Shown here: positions 1 to 6,383 of the stretch, in pieces
Layout: each line of letters opens with the position of its first letter
How positions within the stretch are numbered: the first letter of the stretch is position 1
Origin: Oscillospiraceae bacterium
Lineage (GTDB): Bacteria > Bacillota_A > Clostridia > Oscillospirales > Ruminococcaceae
DNA: 7,693 bases
Assembly: GCA_018109965.1 (NCBI GenBank)
Contig: JAGBFE010000043.1
Span: 1-7,693, forward strand
Direction of reading: 5' to 3'
The notes under the pieces: model-generated
Told to the model about the DNA's origin: nothing
What the model saw: only the letters and a program-made list of their open reading frames with translations
Database searches by the model: none
Position numbers and translations under genes: made by a program

Positions 1-364
1 CATTGTTAACCATAATAGCTTTGTCTTCACCAAATTCGATAAAGCGTTCCATCTGTTTTTTGAAACAGTCACAGTTGTGCTGGATCGTTTCTCTGGTCAT
101 CATCTGGCGCATGTCGGAGTTGCCGGAAGGATCACCGATCATGGCTGTACCGCCGCCGATCAGGGCAAGTGGACGGTTGCCGGCCATCTGAAGACGCTTC
201 ATCAGGCAGAGAGCCATAAAATGACCAACATGAAGAGAATCTGCTGTAGGGTCAAAACCAATATAGAATGTAGCCTTACCTTCGTTTACAAGCTCTTTAA
301 TCTGTTCTTCATCTGTTACCTGTGCAATAAGACCACGGGCAACAAGTTCATCATAAATTTTCAT
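1..364 (-). CDS. tyrS: Tyrosyl-tRNA synthetase, N-terminal 121 codons (3' end cut by window edge)
   Basis: This cytoplasmic class I aminoacyl-tRNA synthetase activates tyrosine with ATP and charges tRNA-Tyr. The reading frame opens at the ATG at 364-362 ([12 protein letters not shown]) and stays open to the window edge. Visible hallmarks are [16 protein letters not shown] at residues 34-49, where HVGH (45-48) is the HIGH ATP-binding signature and Tyr34/Asp38 fall at tyrosine-contact positions, and [12 protein letters not shown] at 70-81. The KMSKS loop, anticodon-binding region and S4-like C-terminus lie outside the window. The start is set by AAGGAG at 373-378, eight bases upstream. The gene follows its own promoter and a T-box leader, so its expression should rise when uncharged tRNA-Tyr accumulates. 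Bases 61-240 are about 53 percent GC, well above the roughly 35 percent of a sampled stretch of nadK. Identification is firm; only the family's usual length (about 400 residues) cannot be checked. Confidence 0.96.
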   Translation of the reverse strand, partial: MKIYDELVARGLIAQVTDEEQIKELVNEGKATFYIGFDPTADSLHVGHFMALCLMKRLQMAGNRPLALIGGGTAMIGDPSGNSDMRQMMTRETIQHNCDCFKKQMERFIEFGEDKAIMVNN

Positions 365-372
365 TTACAATT

Positions 373-378
373 CTCCTT
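373..378 (-). promoter_or_regulatory. tyrS ribosome binding site
   Basis: AAGGAG, within AAAAGGAGAA at 371-380, sits eight bases upstream of the ATG at 364. It is a near-perfect Shine-Dalgarno match and fixes the tyrS start. It lies downstream of the leader terminator, so it is transcribed only when the T-box is read through. Confidence 0.9.
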
Positions 379-402
379 TTATCTTAACTTTACTTAATTT
401 TA

Positions 403-445
403 AAACAAATAACACCTTCTGCTGAATAATCAGCAGAGGGTGTTA
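403..445 (-). terminator. T-box intrinsic terminator upstream of tyrS
   Basis: On the minus strand AACACCCTCTGCTGA (444-430) pairs with TCAGCAGAAGGTGTT (425-411) across a four-base TTAT loop. This gives 14 base pairs and one C-A mismatch (438/417). The stem is followed by the U-rich run ATTTGTTTT (410-402). It is a rho-independent terminator. Its 5' arm also supplies the 3' arm of the antiterminator, so the two folds exclude each other. It is the only strong terminator between recN and tyrS. Confidence 0.93.
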
Positions 446-466
446 AAATACACGGTACCACCTCTG
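434..466 (-). promoter_or_regulatory. T-box antiterminator with T-box sequence
   Basis: The T-box sequence AGAGGTGGTACCGTG lies at 465-451. It folds exactly as the family requires. CAGAGG (466-461) pairs with CCTCTG (439-434), the seven-base bulge UGGUACC occupies 460-454, and GUGU (453-450) pairs with ACAC (443-440) around the loop AUUUUA (449-444). In known T-boxes the bulge's UGGN pairs with the free NCCA end of an uncharged tRNA. Here UGGU would pair with ACCA, which fits a tRNA with discriminator A73, as bacterial tRNA-Tyr has. Positions 434-444 are shared with the terminator stem. Confidence 0.95.
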
Positions 467-573
467 TTTGAATATTTTTCGCAAAATATTCCTCACAAAG
501 TCTTTGACTTTTTTACTGTAACGGGTAAACCCGTCATAGCCTACTGCTGTTTTCAGCTATGCCGCTACGGAAA

Positions 574-576
574 GTA
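574..576 (-). promoter_or_regulatory. Probable specifier codon UAC (Tyr) in Stem I
   Basis: The 3' side of the Stem I internal loop, between GAA (581-579) and the lower helix (571-567), reads UUUACUU. It contains the tyrosine codon UAC at 576-574, which would pair with the tRNA-Tyr anticodon. The choice rests on the downstream tyrS gene. By sequence alone UUU (Phe) or UUA (Leu) could also be read in the same loop, and UAC sits two bases after GAA, so the register is less certain than the T-box itself. Confidence 0.65.
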
Positions 577-673
577 AATTCTCTTAAATACAGGTCTTTC
601 TCTCACCATCCGAAAGCTCTCTTTGCCTTGCGTTTTAAGATACTGTAATCCGTCATTGCGTTTAAAATATAGA

Positions 674-697
674 TTTATCTGCGTATTTACAGATAAA
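674..697 (-). other. Weak hairpin at the start of the tyrS leader
   Basis: TTTATCTG (697-690) and CAGATAAA (681-674) form an eight-pair AT-rich stem with an eight-base loop, followed by TCTATATTTT. It straddles the predicted tyrS transcription start. It could be a 5' stabilising hairpin of the leader or a poor terminator for the recN transcript. The low GC content and interrupted U-run argue against efficient termination. Confidence 0.45.
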
Positions 698-700
698 ATT

Positions 701-729
701 AGTATATAGATTATTTTAATTTTTGTCAA
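701..729 (-). promoter_or_regulatory. Sigma-A-type promoter for the tyrS leader
   Basis: TTGACA (729-724) is a perfect -35 hexamer and TATACT (706-701) a good -10, separated by exactly 17 bases. The predicted start is near A694, just before Stem I of the T-box. The -35 box contains the recN stop codon TGA (728-726), so this promoter is embedded in the end of the upstream gene. No extended -10 TGN motif is seen. It is the strongest promoter visible in the window. Confidence 0.88.
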
Positions 730-2393
730 CTGTTTTGAGCTATCGACAACATTTCTCTTGCGTTCTCCACAGCTGTTGCAGTAATATTTTCGCCGGAAAT
801 TATTCGTGCAATTTCATTTATTCTTTCATCACTGTCAAGTTCGCGGACACTTGTATATGTCGCATTGCCTTTTGTGTTCTTTTCAATATACAGATGTGTG
901 TCAGAAAAAGCTGCAATCTGCGGCGAATGTGTAACACAAAATACCTGTCTCTGCCCTGCTGTCTGTCTGAGCAATTTGCCTATTTTAAGTGCCGCTGCAC
1001 CGGAAACACCTGCATCGATTTCATCAAAAATCATTGTATCGGTAACCTGTTTTTCAGCAAGAACACTTTTTATTGCCAGCATAATACGGCTGAGTTCACC
1101 GCCTGATGCAATTTTTGCAAGCGGTTTTGGGCTTTCACCTTTATTGGTAACAATATAAAATTCCAGCTCATCCTTGCCGTCTGCAGAGTATTCCTTATCC
1201 TCAATGTTCAGTGATAATCTGACAAATGGCATATTGAGGAATTCAAGAGACTTTTGAATTTCACCTGCCATATTGTCAAACTGATTTATCCTTTCTTTTG
1301 TCAGTTTATCTGCTGCCTTAGAAAGTTCTGCAAGTATTTTTTCCTTTTCACCATAAAGTGCTTCAAGTTTTTCCTGTGCAAACTCTATATTGTCCAGCTT
1401 TTCCTGTGCTTTATTATAATATTCCAGCACGCTTGCCACATCTGTGCCATATTTGCGCTTGAGTTTGTAGTATGTATCAAGACGTTCTTCTATTTCATCA
1501 AGCATACCGATATCAACATCAAATTCATCCATAGCATCACGGATATCATATATTGAATCCTGTGCTTTTTCTGAAATATCAATGAGCGTTTCGGACAACT
1601 GTGCAATTTTTTCAGAAAAATCAGCAACAGATGAAATGTTGCTTTCAGCCTGCTGCAGTGCGCTGCACGCACCCATAAACTCATCATCGCCGCTCAAAAG
1701 ACTGTACGCTGTATTGAGTGCAGTCAGAATATTCTCTGCATTTTTTATGATTTTCTTCTGATTTAAAAGTTCAAGTTCTTCCTGTTCTGAAAGATTTGCA
1801 GCATAGATTTCTTCCACCTGAAACTGCAAGAGTTCCAGATCGTCCTGCTTACTTTTTTCCAATGAAGACAGTTCTTTAATTTTTCTGTTTATCTCAACAT
1901 ATTTATTGTAAACAGATTCATATTGTGCCAAAACATCCTTATCTGTGCCAAAACCGTCAAGTATACCAAGATGCTTTGCAGGATCGAGCAAACTTTGATT
2001 GTCGTGCTGACCATGAATATTCACAGCTTCGGAAAACAATGTCTTGATAACATTTACAGGTACAGGCATACCATTTATTCTTGCACTGTTTTTGCCTTCC
2101 GCTGATATAACTCGGGACACTATACATTCATCTTCCAGATCGATGTCAAACTCTTTTGCCGCAGAAATAATATTGGGGTTTATATCTTCAAAAACAGCAA
2201 CAATAGACGCTTTCTGAGCACCTGTTCTGATAACATCTTTAGAAACACGTTCACCCATTATAGCGTTTATAGAGTCTATTATTATAGATTTGCCTGCACC
2301 AGTTTCACCTGTAAGGCAGGTAAATCCGTTATTAAATGAAATACTTGCTTTTTCAATTACAGCAACATTTTCAATTGTCAGCTCTCTGAGCAT
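726..2393 (-). CDS. recN: DNA repair protein RecN (SMC-like ATPase)
   Basis: RecN is a cytoplasmic SMC-family ATPase that gathers at DNA double-strand breaks and helps recombination repair. The 555-residue product has the usual family length. The N-terminal ABC half carries Walker A GETGAGKS (29-36) and the Q-loop region IHGQHDNQSLL (126-136). A long coiled-coil middle is rich in Glu, Lys and Leu (roughly 150-380). The C-terminal half has signature ASGGELSRI (429-437), Walker B TMIFDEIDAGVSG (453-465) and the VTHSPQIA His loop (487-494). All ATPase motifs are intact. I chose the ATG at 2393-2391; a TTG immediately before it (2396) would add one residue, but ATG fits better with GGGGTG at 2400-2405. 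It begins 20 bases after argR and ends inside the tyrS -35 box. It is the last gene of the seven-gene run. Confidence 0.96.
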   Translation of the reverse strand: MLRELTIENVAVIEKASISFNNGFTCLTGETGAGKSIIIDSINAIMGERVSKDVIRTGAQKASIVAVFEDINPNIISAAKEFDIDLEDECIVSRVISAEGKNSARINGMPVPVNVIKTLFSEAVNIHGQHDNQSLLDPAKHLGILDGFGTDKDVLAQYESVYNKYVEINRKIKELSSLEKSKQDDLELLQFQVEEIYAANLSEQEELELLNQKKIIKNAENILTALNTAYSLLSGDDEFMGACSALQQAESNISSVADFSEKIAQLSETLIDISEKAQDSIYDIRDAMDEFDVDIGMLDEIEERLDTYYKLKRKYGTDVASVLEYYNKAQEKLDNIEFAQEKLEALYGEKEKILAELSKAADKLTKERINQFDNMAGEIQKSLEFLNMPFVRLSLNIEDKEYSADGKDELEFYIVTNKGESPKPLAKIASGGELSRIMLAIKSVLAEKQVTDTMIFDEIDAGVSGAAALKIGKLLRQTAGQRQVFCVTHSPQIAAFSDTHLYIEKNTKGNATYTSVRELDSDERINEIARIISGENITATAVENAREMLSIAQNS

Positions 2394-2413
2394 CAAAACA
2401 CCCCGATTGAATA

Positions 2414-2869
2414 TTATTTAATGTACTGTTTTAATTTATCGTTAAGTTTATGCGCCATATCTTCTGTACGCATCAGAATAAATATAGTATTTTCGCCCGC
2501 AATTGTTCCCACAACACCATCCCATTTGAGACTGTCAAAAACTTCGCAGGCTGCCTGTGCCATAGCAGTGTGACATTTAATTACCACTGTATTCAACGCA
2601 TAATCAACAGATTTGATGGATTCGGAAAAGATATAGTCAAATCTGTTAAAAGTTGCTTTTGTATCTTCAACAATAGTATTCTGGGCATATTTGTATTCCC
2701 CTGTTGATGATACTATTTTTACAAGATTAAGTTCCTTGATATCGCGGGAAACTGTTGCCTGCGTAACTGCAAATCCTGCATTGTTGAGATATTCAAGCAA
2801 AACTTCCTGACGGTCAATATTATATTCCTGTATCAGAGAAAGTATCTTCTTGTGTCTGTTCTTTTTCAT
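2414..2869 (-). CDS. argR: Arginine repressor ArgR/AhrC
   Basis: ArgR is a hexameric transcription factor that binds ARG boxes when arginine is bound and controls arginine synthesis or breakdown. The 151-residue product matches the family's 149-156. An N-terminal winged helix-turn-helix includes TQATVSRDIKELNLVK (36-51), the DNA-recognition segment. The C-terminal oligomerisation and arginine-binding domain includes NTVVIKCHTAMAQAACEVFD (93-112) and GTIAGENTIF (121-130). The usual Asp-Asp pair that contacts arginine is Glu126-Asn127 here. The start is the ATG at 2869-2867, because AAGGAG (2878-2883) lies eight bases upstream. A longer frame reaching back to 2920 would run into nadK and has no matching N-terminal homology. 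The gene starts 16 bases after nadK ends. No arginine genes are in view, so it probably acts in trans, as AhrC does in Bacillus from the same position beside recN. Confidence 0.94.
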   Translation of the reverse strand: MKKNRHKKILSLIQEYNIDRQEVLLEYLNNAGFAVTQATVSRDIKELNLVKIVSSTGEYKYAQNTIVEDTKATFNRFDYIFSESIKSVDYALNTVVIKCHTAMAQAACEVFDSLKWDGVVGTIAGENTIFILMRTEDMAHKLNDKLKQYIK

Positions 2870-2877
2870 ATCATTTT

Positions 2878-2883
2878 CTCCTT
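2878..2883 (-). promoter_or_regulatory. argR ribosome binding site
   Basis: AAGGAG sits eight bases upstream of the ATG at 2869 and two bases after the nadK stop codon (2888-2886). It decides the argR start in favour of MKKNRHKK over the longer upstream-extended frame. Confidence 0.85.
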
Positions 2884-2885
2884 GA

Positions 2886-3698
2886 TTATCTCGATTTGAG
2901 TTTTTTGTCAACTTTGGCAAACTGACCCATATTTTTAGCTGAATAAATGTTCAGTGCTTTACCAGAAAGTTTTACTGTTACAATATCATTTTCACTGATC
3001 TGTTTGTGATTTTCACCGTCAAAGGACACATATATATCCTGTTTTCTTGTACTGTCAAAATTCACTGTTATTGTTTTGTCCTTGGCAAGCACCATTGGTG
3101 TGGCATTAAGACTGTGCACTGCAACAGGACTGATTACAAGTGCATTAAGGTCATTGTCAACAATCGGACCGCCTGCTGACAAAGAATAAGCAGTTGAACC
3201 CGTTGAAGTTGCAACAATAAGGCTGTCACAGATTATGTCTGCAATTCTGCTGTTGTTGCAGCATATTTCGGTTGATATAGTGTTGGAAAACATATGTTTT
3301 GCAATCACAACATCATTGAGGCAGTAATGCCATCTGCCATTGTTGATTTTGGCCTGCAACAGAGAATGTTTCTTTATTTCAAAATCTTCAGGACTGTTGA
3401 AAAAGTTTTCAAGTTCATCCAACTGATGGCCCTCAATTGCTGTAAGAAAGCCAAGACGTCCCACATTGATACCTAAAATTGGTTTATTGTACTTTATTGC
3501 ATAGGAATTCATTGACAGCAGTGTACCGTCACCGCCAACTGTAATTATCAAATCACAGTTTTCAATTTTTGAAATTGCCTGTTTTATATCATCCTGAACA
3601 ATATCATAAATATGTCCATGGTTATCAAGAATATCTGTTATATGAGGCATTACCGACTTGCAGTTTTTATTATTGCCTGCTTTAATGAAAATTCTCAT
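2886..3698 (-). CDS. nadK: NAD kinase
   Basis: NAD kinase phosphorylates NAD to NADP using ATP or polyphosphate and sets the cell's NADPH pool; the enzyme is cytoplasmic. The 270-residue product fits the short bacterial type (about 260-300). Visible motifs are GGDGT (55-59) with the catalytic Asp57, LGINVGRLGFLT (75-86), the short NE/D motif as Asn128-Asp129, TGSTAYSLSAGGPI (166-179), and a C-terminal beta region with YVSFDGE (223-229). Several normally conserved spots differ: DS at 158-159 where DG is usual, TSTGS instead of TPTGS (164-168), and VHSL with ATP (194-201) instead of PHSL with ARP. The core appears functional. The ATG at 3698 follows the tandem tlyA stops TAA-TAG by two bases and has only a weak GGGTG Shine-Dalgarno inside tlyA, suggesting translational coupling. 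NADPH is used by the MEP pathway, a loose link to dxs. Confidence 0.95.
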   Translation of the reverse strand: MRIFIKAGNNKNCKSVMPHITDILDNHGHIYDIVQDDIKQAISKIENCDLIITVGGDGTLLSMNSYAIKYNKPILGINVGRLGFLTAIEGHQLDELENFFNSPEDFEIKKHSLLQAKINNGRWHYCLNDVVIAKHMFSNTISTEICCNNSRIADIICDSLIVATSTGSTAYSLSAGGPIVDNDLNALVISPVAVHSLNATPMVLAKDKTITVNFDSTRKQDIYVSFDGENHKQISENDIVTVKLSGKALNIYSAKNMGQFAKVDKKLKSR

Positions 3699-3703
3699 AA
3701 CTA

Positions 3704-4507
3704 TTATTCACCCAGCTTTTCTTTTGCCTGACCTACAATAAGGTCAATTGCAGCTTCATCCACAAGATCATCTGCTTCGTTCTTTATTATTACAATTAAA
3801 AATTCAATATTGCCTTCCGGTCCCTTGATTGGTGAAAATGTAAGTTCTTTTACAAAAAAGCCATTCTGATGTGCATATCCTATTACATTTTCGATAACTT
3901 CTTTATGTACAGCGCTGTCACGGACAACACCTTTTTTGCCAACCTTTTCCTTGCCTGCCTCAAACTGAGGTTTTACAAGACAGGCACCTGTAACATCTTC
4001 AGTTGAAATAGCAAATGCTACCGGGAAAATATGTTTAAGGGAAATAAAGGAAACATCAACACTGAAAAAATTGATTTTTTCATCCAGATCTTCAGCTGTA
4101 ACATTGCGGATATTGGTTTTTTCCATATTTACAACACGTTCATCTGTACGCAGTTTCCATGCAAGCTGACCATAACCAACATCAACAGAATACACCTTTT
4201 TTGCGCCGTTTTGCAGCATGCAATCGGTAAATCCGCCTGTTGAAGCACCTATATCCATACAGATTTTATCTGTGAGGTCAAGGCCATAAAGTTCAATTGC
4301 CTTTTCGAGTTTATAGCCGCCGCGGCTGACATATTTTAAGTCCTTGCCTCGCACTTCAACCTTGTCGGCATCTTTAACCATATACCCAGCCTTGTCAACT
4401 TTTTGATTGTTAACATACACTACACCTGCCATAATAAGTGCCTGTGCACGCTGGCGGGACTCGGTATATCCTTCTTCAAATACATATTGATCCAATCTAA
4501 TTTTCAT
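3704..4507 (-). CDS. tlyA: TlyA family S4-domain rRNA (cytidine-2'-O)-methyltransferase
   Basis: TlyA proteins 2'-O-methylate ribosomal RNA using S-adenosylmethionine; in mycobacteria this affects capreomycin sensitivity. The old name hemolysin comes from heterologous phenotypes. The 267-residue product has an N-terminal S4 RNA-binding domain (about 4-52), the linker KYVSRGGYKL (58-67), then a Rossmann methyltransferase fold. Its SAM-binding motif is DIGASTGGFTDCML (85-98), followed by VDVSFISL (150-157) and KPQFEAG (179-185). The Lys66, Asp151, Lys179 and C-terminal Glu (EGNIEF) positions fit the FtsJ-type K-D-K-E catalytic set. The start at ATG 4507 overlaps the end of dxs by 11 bases, with AAGGA inside dxs as Shine-Dalgarno. 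Translation is therefore probably coupled. The gene ends with in-frame tandem stops TAA-TAG (3706-3701). The same dxs-tlyA adjacency is familiar in Bacillus (yqxC). Confidence 0.94.
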   Translation of the reverse strand: MKIRLDQYVFEEGYTESRQRAQALIMAGVVYVNNQKVDKAGYMVKDADKVEVRGKDLKYVSRGGYKLEKAIELYGLDLTDKICMDIGASTGGFTDCMLQNGAKKVYSVDVGYGQLAWKLRTDERVVNMEKTNIRNVTAEDLDEKINFFSVDVSFISLKHIFPVAFAISTEDVTGACLVKPQFEAGKEKVGKKGVVRDSAVHKEVIENVIGYAHQNGFFVKELTFSPIKGPEGNIEFLIVIIKNEADDLVDEAAIDLIVGQAKEKLGE

Positions 4508-6368
4508 AATTTTCCTTTATTTTCTGTACCATTGATTCTGCATCAATTCCGCATATTTTCTGAAGCTGCGGAACACTTGCGTGATTTACAGTGTAATTGT
4601 CAACACATTTGTAGTAGTATCTGTTTTTAAAACCGTTTTCAAACAAAGCTAAACCTATTTTTGCTGAAACACTGCCGTTTTTTACGTGTTCTTCAAAGCT
4701 GTATACATTTTTGTACTGCATAAGAAGTTGTACAACTTCCGGCAATACAGGATTAACCATATTAAGCTTCAATATAGAAACATCAACACCTTGCTGAGCA
4801 AGGGTATCTCTTGCTTTCATCGCTTCAACAAACTGTCTGCCATAACAAATAATAATGTGTTCTTTATTATCACCGATTACATCATATTTATCACCGGTAC
4901 ATCTGTATTCTTTTACATAACTGTCCTGCCCGCCTCGTGGGTAACGGATTACCTTTGGACCATTAACATTGTCTATAAGATAATTCTGCCAGAATTTAAG
5001 TTCATCATAATTTGACGGACAAACTATAGGCACCTGTTCATAGTTTGAGAAAATACCTATATCGTAAATACCCTGATGGGTTTCACCATCCCCAGGCACA
5101 AGCCCTGCACGGTCAATTGCGAACATAACATTGAGATTAAGCAAACAGGTATCGTGAATAAACTGGTCAAGTACACGCTGCATAAATGTGGAATAAAGAC
5201 ATACTACAGGCATCATTCCGCCTTTTGCAAGTGCAGAAGCAAAGGTTACAGCATGTTCTTCTGCCATACCTACGTCAAAAAATCTTCTTCTGTGTTCTTT
5301 GTAGAAAAACTGCAGACCTGTGCCGTATTTCATTGCTGCAGTAATAGCACAAAGTTTGCGGTTTGTGTTTGCTGCATCAGACAAATTTCTGCCAAATGCT
5401 GTTGAAAAAGAGTCACTTGGAGCTACATCTGGGTCTGAAACACTTTCTGCATTAAATGTTCCTACACCATGAAATGCACCAGGGTTTTCTTCTGCTGGTG
5501 TAAAGCCCTTACCCTTTACTGTTATCATGTGTATAAAAACAGGACCTTCAGCGTTTTTTGCGTATCGCATTGCGTGACAAACCTGTTCAATATCGTTGCC
5601 GTCATCAACTCTGTGATACAAAAAGCCCATATCTTCAAAAAATGTACTTTTATTCTGAAAAAGACTTCTTCTGATTGCTGTTTTGGAGTGTGTAATTGTA
5701 TTGCTGATTGGCTTGCCCACATACGGCATTTTTTCAAGCATACTGTTTACATTTCTTTTAGCATTGAGATAATCTTCGCTTGTACGGAGATTTGCAAGAT
5801 AACGGGACATTGAACCAACATTTTTGGATATAGACATTTTATTGTCATTGAGTATAACAATGAGGTTGTCCAATTTTTTGTCGATATTGTTCATACCTTC
5901 ATATGCCATACCGCCTGTAAAAGCACCATCACCTATCACTGCTATTACTTTGCCCGGTTCTCCCTTAAGCTTTTTTGCAGTAGCCAGGCCTATAGCGACA
6001 GAAATTGAAGTGCTGCCATGTCCTGATACAAAAGAATCATGTATACTCTCGTTTGGAGAAGGAAATCCAGATAATCCGTCTTTTTTGCGCAAAGTGTCAA
6101 ATCTGTTTCTTCTGCCTGTATATATTTTGTGTGTATAGCACTGATGACCTACATCGAATACATACTGATTAAGCGGAGTAGGAAAATTATAATGCATTGC
6201 AGTTATAGCTTCCACTGTGCCAAGATTTGCCGAAAGATGACCGCCTGTTTTTGAAACATTTTCAATCAAAAAATGTCTTACTTCTTCACAAAGCTGCGGA
6301 AGCTGATACATTTCAAGATCAGCAACATCTTCGCTTCTGTTAATCAAATTCAATAATTTATATTCCAT
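4497..6368 (-). CDS. dxs: 1-deoxy-D-xylulose-5-phosphate synthase
   Basis: Dxs joins pyruvate and glyceraldehyde 3-phosphate into DXP, the first and usually flux-controlling step of the MEP isoprenoid pathway; it needs thiamine diphosphate and Mg. The 623-residue product is full length (family about 620-635). Domain I carries GGHLSANLG (42-50) with His44, and the ThDP/Mg motif GDGAFTGG (146-153) to NDN (174-176). The second domain carries the catalytic Glu370 (VGMAEEHAV) and the substrate-site residues Tyr392, Arg398, Arg420, Asp427 and His431 (GDGETHQG). The last domain begins near RYPRGG with Arg478. These positions coincide with E. coli numbering, so no important residue is missing. Departures include GLVPGDG where GIVGADG is typical. 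The ATG at 6368 follows the PAP2-like gene by 15 bases; the Shine-Dalgarno AGGGTAG is only moderate. The last 11 bases overlap tlyA. Confidence 0.97.
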   Translation of the reverse strand: MEYKLLNLINRSEDVADLEMYQLPQLCEEVRHFLIENVSKTGGHLSANLGTVEAITAMHYNFPTPLNQYVFDVGHQCYTHKIYTGRRNRFDTLRKKDGLSGFPSPNESIHDSFVSGHGSTSISVAIGLATAKKLKGEPGKVIAVIGDGAFTGGMAYEGMNNIDKKLDNLIVILNDNKMSISKNVGSMSRYLANLRTSEDYLNAKRNVNSMLEKMPYVGKPISNTITHSKTAIRRSLFQNKSTFFEDMGFLYHRVDDGNDIEQVCHAMRYAKNAEGPVFIHMITVKGKGFTPAEENPGAFHGVGTFNAESVSDPDVAPSDSFSTAFGRNLSDAANTNRKLCAITAAMKYGTGLQFFYKEHRRRFFDVGMAEEHAVTFASALAKGGMMPVVCLYSTFMQRVLDQFIHDTCLLNLNVMFAIDRAGLVPGDGETHQGIYDIGIFSNYEQVPIVCPSNYDELKFWQNYLIDNVNGPKVIRYPRGGQDSYVKEYRCTGDKYDVIGDNKEHIIICYGRQFVEAMKARDTLAQQGVDVSILKLNMVNPVLPEVVQLLMQYKNVYSFEEHVKNGSVSAKIGLALFENGFKNRYYYKCVDNYTVNHASVPQLQKICGIDAESMVQKIKENYEN

Positions 6369-6383
6369 AAAACTACCCTGAAA

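Larger units (their letters stand above)
381..694 (-). ncRNA. T-box riboswitch leader of tyrS
   Basis: This cis-acting leader probably starts near A694 and senses the charging state of tRNA-Tyr to decide between termination and read-through into tyrS. Elements in order are a 5' hairpin (697-674) and Stem I. Stem I has lower helix ACGGA/UCCGU (653-649 with 571-567), S-turn AGUA (644-641) opposite GAA (581-579), upper helix UCUUAAA/UUUAAGA (640-634 with 588-582), and distal helix CUUUC/GAAAG (616-612 with 600-596) closing the loop GGAUGGUGAGA. Downstream are linker hairpins: CAUAG/CUAUG (561-557 with 539-535), ACGGG-UUUA-CCCGU (534-521), AAAGUC/GACUUU (511-497), and a nine-pair stem with a GCGA tetraloop (491-470). 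The antiterminator and terminator follow. The family assignment is secure; helix details were found by eye, not by a folding program. Confidence 0.95.

Noticed and set aside
77..397. Plus-strand open frames opposite tyrS, recN, tlyA and dxs (for example 77-397, 723-1106, 5469-5813)
   Set aside because: They are Cys/Phe/Ile-rich antisense shadows of clear minus-strand genes, without recognisable domains.
674..697. Efficient terminator for recN
   Set aside because: The eight-pair stem is AU-rich and lacks an uninterrupted U-run, and it overlaps the predicted tyrS start. It was kept only as a weak hairpin.
2406..2423. Possible ARG box (CATTAAATAATATTCAAT, minus strand) at the argR-recN junction
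   Set aside because: It matches the 18-base ARG box at many positions and has a good ATTCA half-site, but three positions, including the key G of the left half-site, differ. AT-rich spacers give such matches by chance. A weight-matrix scan against genome background would be needed.
2867..2920. Longer argR start overlapping nadK
   Set aside because: The extra 17 residues lack ArgR homology and lie over the nadK end. A strong AAGGAG is placed for the ATG at 2869.
3704..4507. tlyA as a hemolysin
   Set aside because: The S4 plus FtsJ-like SAM-binding architecture indicates an RNA methyltransferase; the hemolysin label is historical.
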